Shown: piece after piece, positions 63,894 to 64,000 of the stretch | Layout: every line of letters begins with the position of its first letter | Numbering within the stretch: the first letter of the stretch is position 1 | Assembly: GCF_050587365.1 (NCBI RefSeq) | Contig: NZ_JBOBFV010000004.1 | Location: 124,001-188,000, forward strand | Reading direction: 5' to 3' | Length of the DNA stretch: 64,000 bases | From: Plantibacter auratus | GTDB taxonomy: Bacteria > Actinomycetota > Actinomycetes > Actinomycetales > Microbacteriaceae | Translations under genes and position numbers: made by a program | The notes under the pieces: model-generated | What the model was told of the DNA's origin: nothing | The model's database searches: none | What the model saw: the letters and a program-made list of their open reading frames with translations, nothing else

Positions 63894-64000
63894 CCGAGCG
63901 GGCGGTCCTCGGCATCGACGTCGGCGGGACCGGGATCAAAGCCGCATTGACGGATGCCGACGGCACGGTCCTCGGGCGCTGGCGCGAGGCGACGCCTTCG
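63890..64000 (+). CDS. ROK-family sugar kinase, 3' end cut by the window
   Basis: The first 37 residues are visible, from a GTG overlapping the SIS stop codon. LGIDVGGTGIKAALTDADGT is the N-terminal ATP-binding DxGGT motif of ROK kinases. With the SIS protein it would phosphorylate the imported sugar or amino sugar before isomerisation. Confidence 0.85.
   Translation, partial: MTERAVLGIDVGGTGIKAALTDADGTVLGRWREATPS

Overview
The window is very GC-rich with dense, tightly packed genes, short Shine-Dalgarno sites (GGAGG/AAGGAG) or no leader at all, and many GTG starts. Gene content (PucR and HxlR regulators, DUF418, DUF1905, an Eis-family acetyltransferase, an Asp23/AmaP cluster, a sugar ABC transporter without its own ATPase, glutathione-independent formaldehyde dehydrogenase) points to a high-GC actinomycete, most likely Microbacteriaceae; the family assignment is inference. 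It looks like chromosome: one tRNA-Arg, no rRNA, no CRISPR, no transposase, no phage genes.

Layout. 1-9.9 kb: housekeeping and orphan genes (TetR fragment, F420-type reductase, GNAT, proline iminopeptidase, lipoprotein, XRE regulator, type I methionine aminopeptidase, NAD-binding protein, Eis-like acetyltransferase, cupin). 9.9-22.7 kb: amine and amino-acid catabolism. An Lrp/AsnC regulator and an aldehyde dehydrogenase lie divergent to an APC permease, an FAD amine oxidase and a second aldehyde dehydrogenase; after a HicAB toxin-antitoxin pair, a PucR regulator lies divergent to a class III aminotransferase, a 38-codon coupled ORF and methylmalonate-semialdehyde dehydrogenase. 23.2-27.2 kb: a seven-gene Asp23/DUF2273/DUF6286/AmaP envelope-stress operon with serial 4-nt overlaps. 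27.4-37.2 kb: AraC regulator, formaldehyde dehydrogenase, RelBE-type pair, secreted HNH nuclease, tRNA-Arg, large membrane protein, kinase-like ATPase, GNAT, and a TetR-controlled pair of small multidrug resistance proteins. 37.4-43.1 kb and 51.9-57.2 kb: two blocks for organosulfur (possibly other heteroatom) scavenging, with two FMNH2-dependent NtaA/SnaA/DszA-type monooxygenases, four DszC/SfnB-type flavoproteins and a MetQNI-type importer fused operonically to two of them. 43.1-51.6 kb: membrane proteins, YjbR protein, HxlR/NmrA redox pair, DUF418, an OhrR-type regulator, DHA2 exporter and a coiled-coil membrane protein. 57.3-64.0 kb: a sugar or amino-sugar system (binding protein, two permeases, Gfo/Idh dehydrogenase, DeoR repressor, SIS isomerase, start of a ROK kinase).

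The most striking non-genic feature is a REP-like element, core CCCTTCGACARGCTCAGGG followed by ACCGG, in nearly every larger gap. Its two ends covary (CCCT/AGGG, CACT/AGTG, CACC/GGTG). Tandem growth always occurs on the ACCGG side, and copies have been captured in frame in three proteins, where the array periods are multiples of three. A second, unrelated family of 25-bp-stem hairpins (AGCAGGA type) sits behind gene 3' ends. At least six genes carry a TANNNT -10 hexamer 6-7 nt before the start codon and are probably leaderless.
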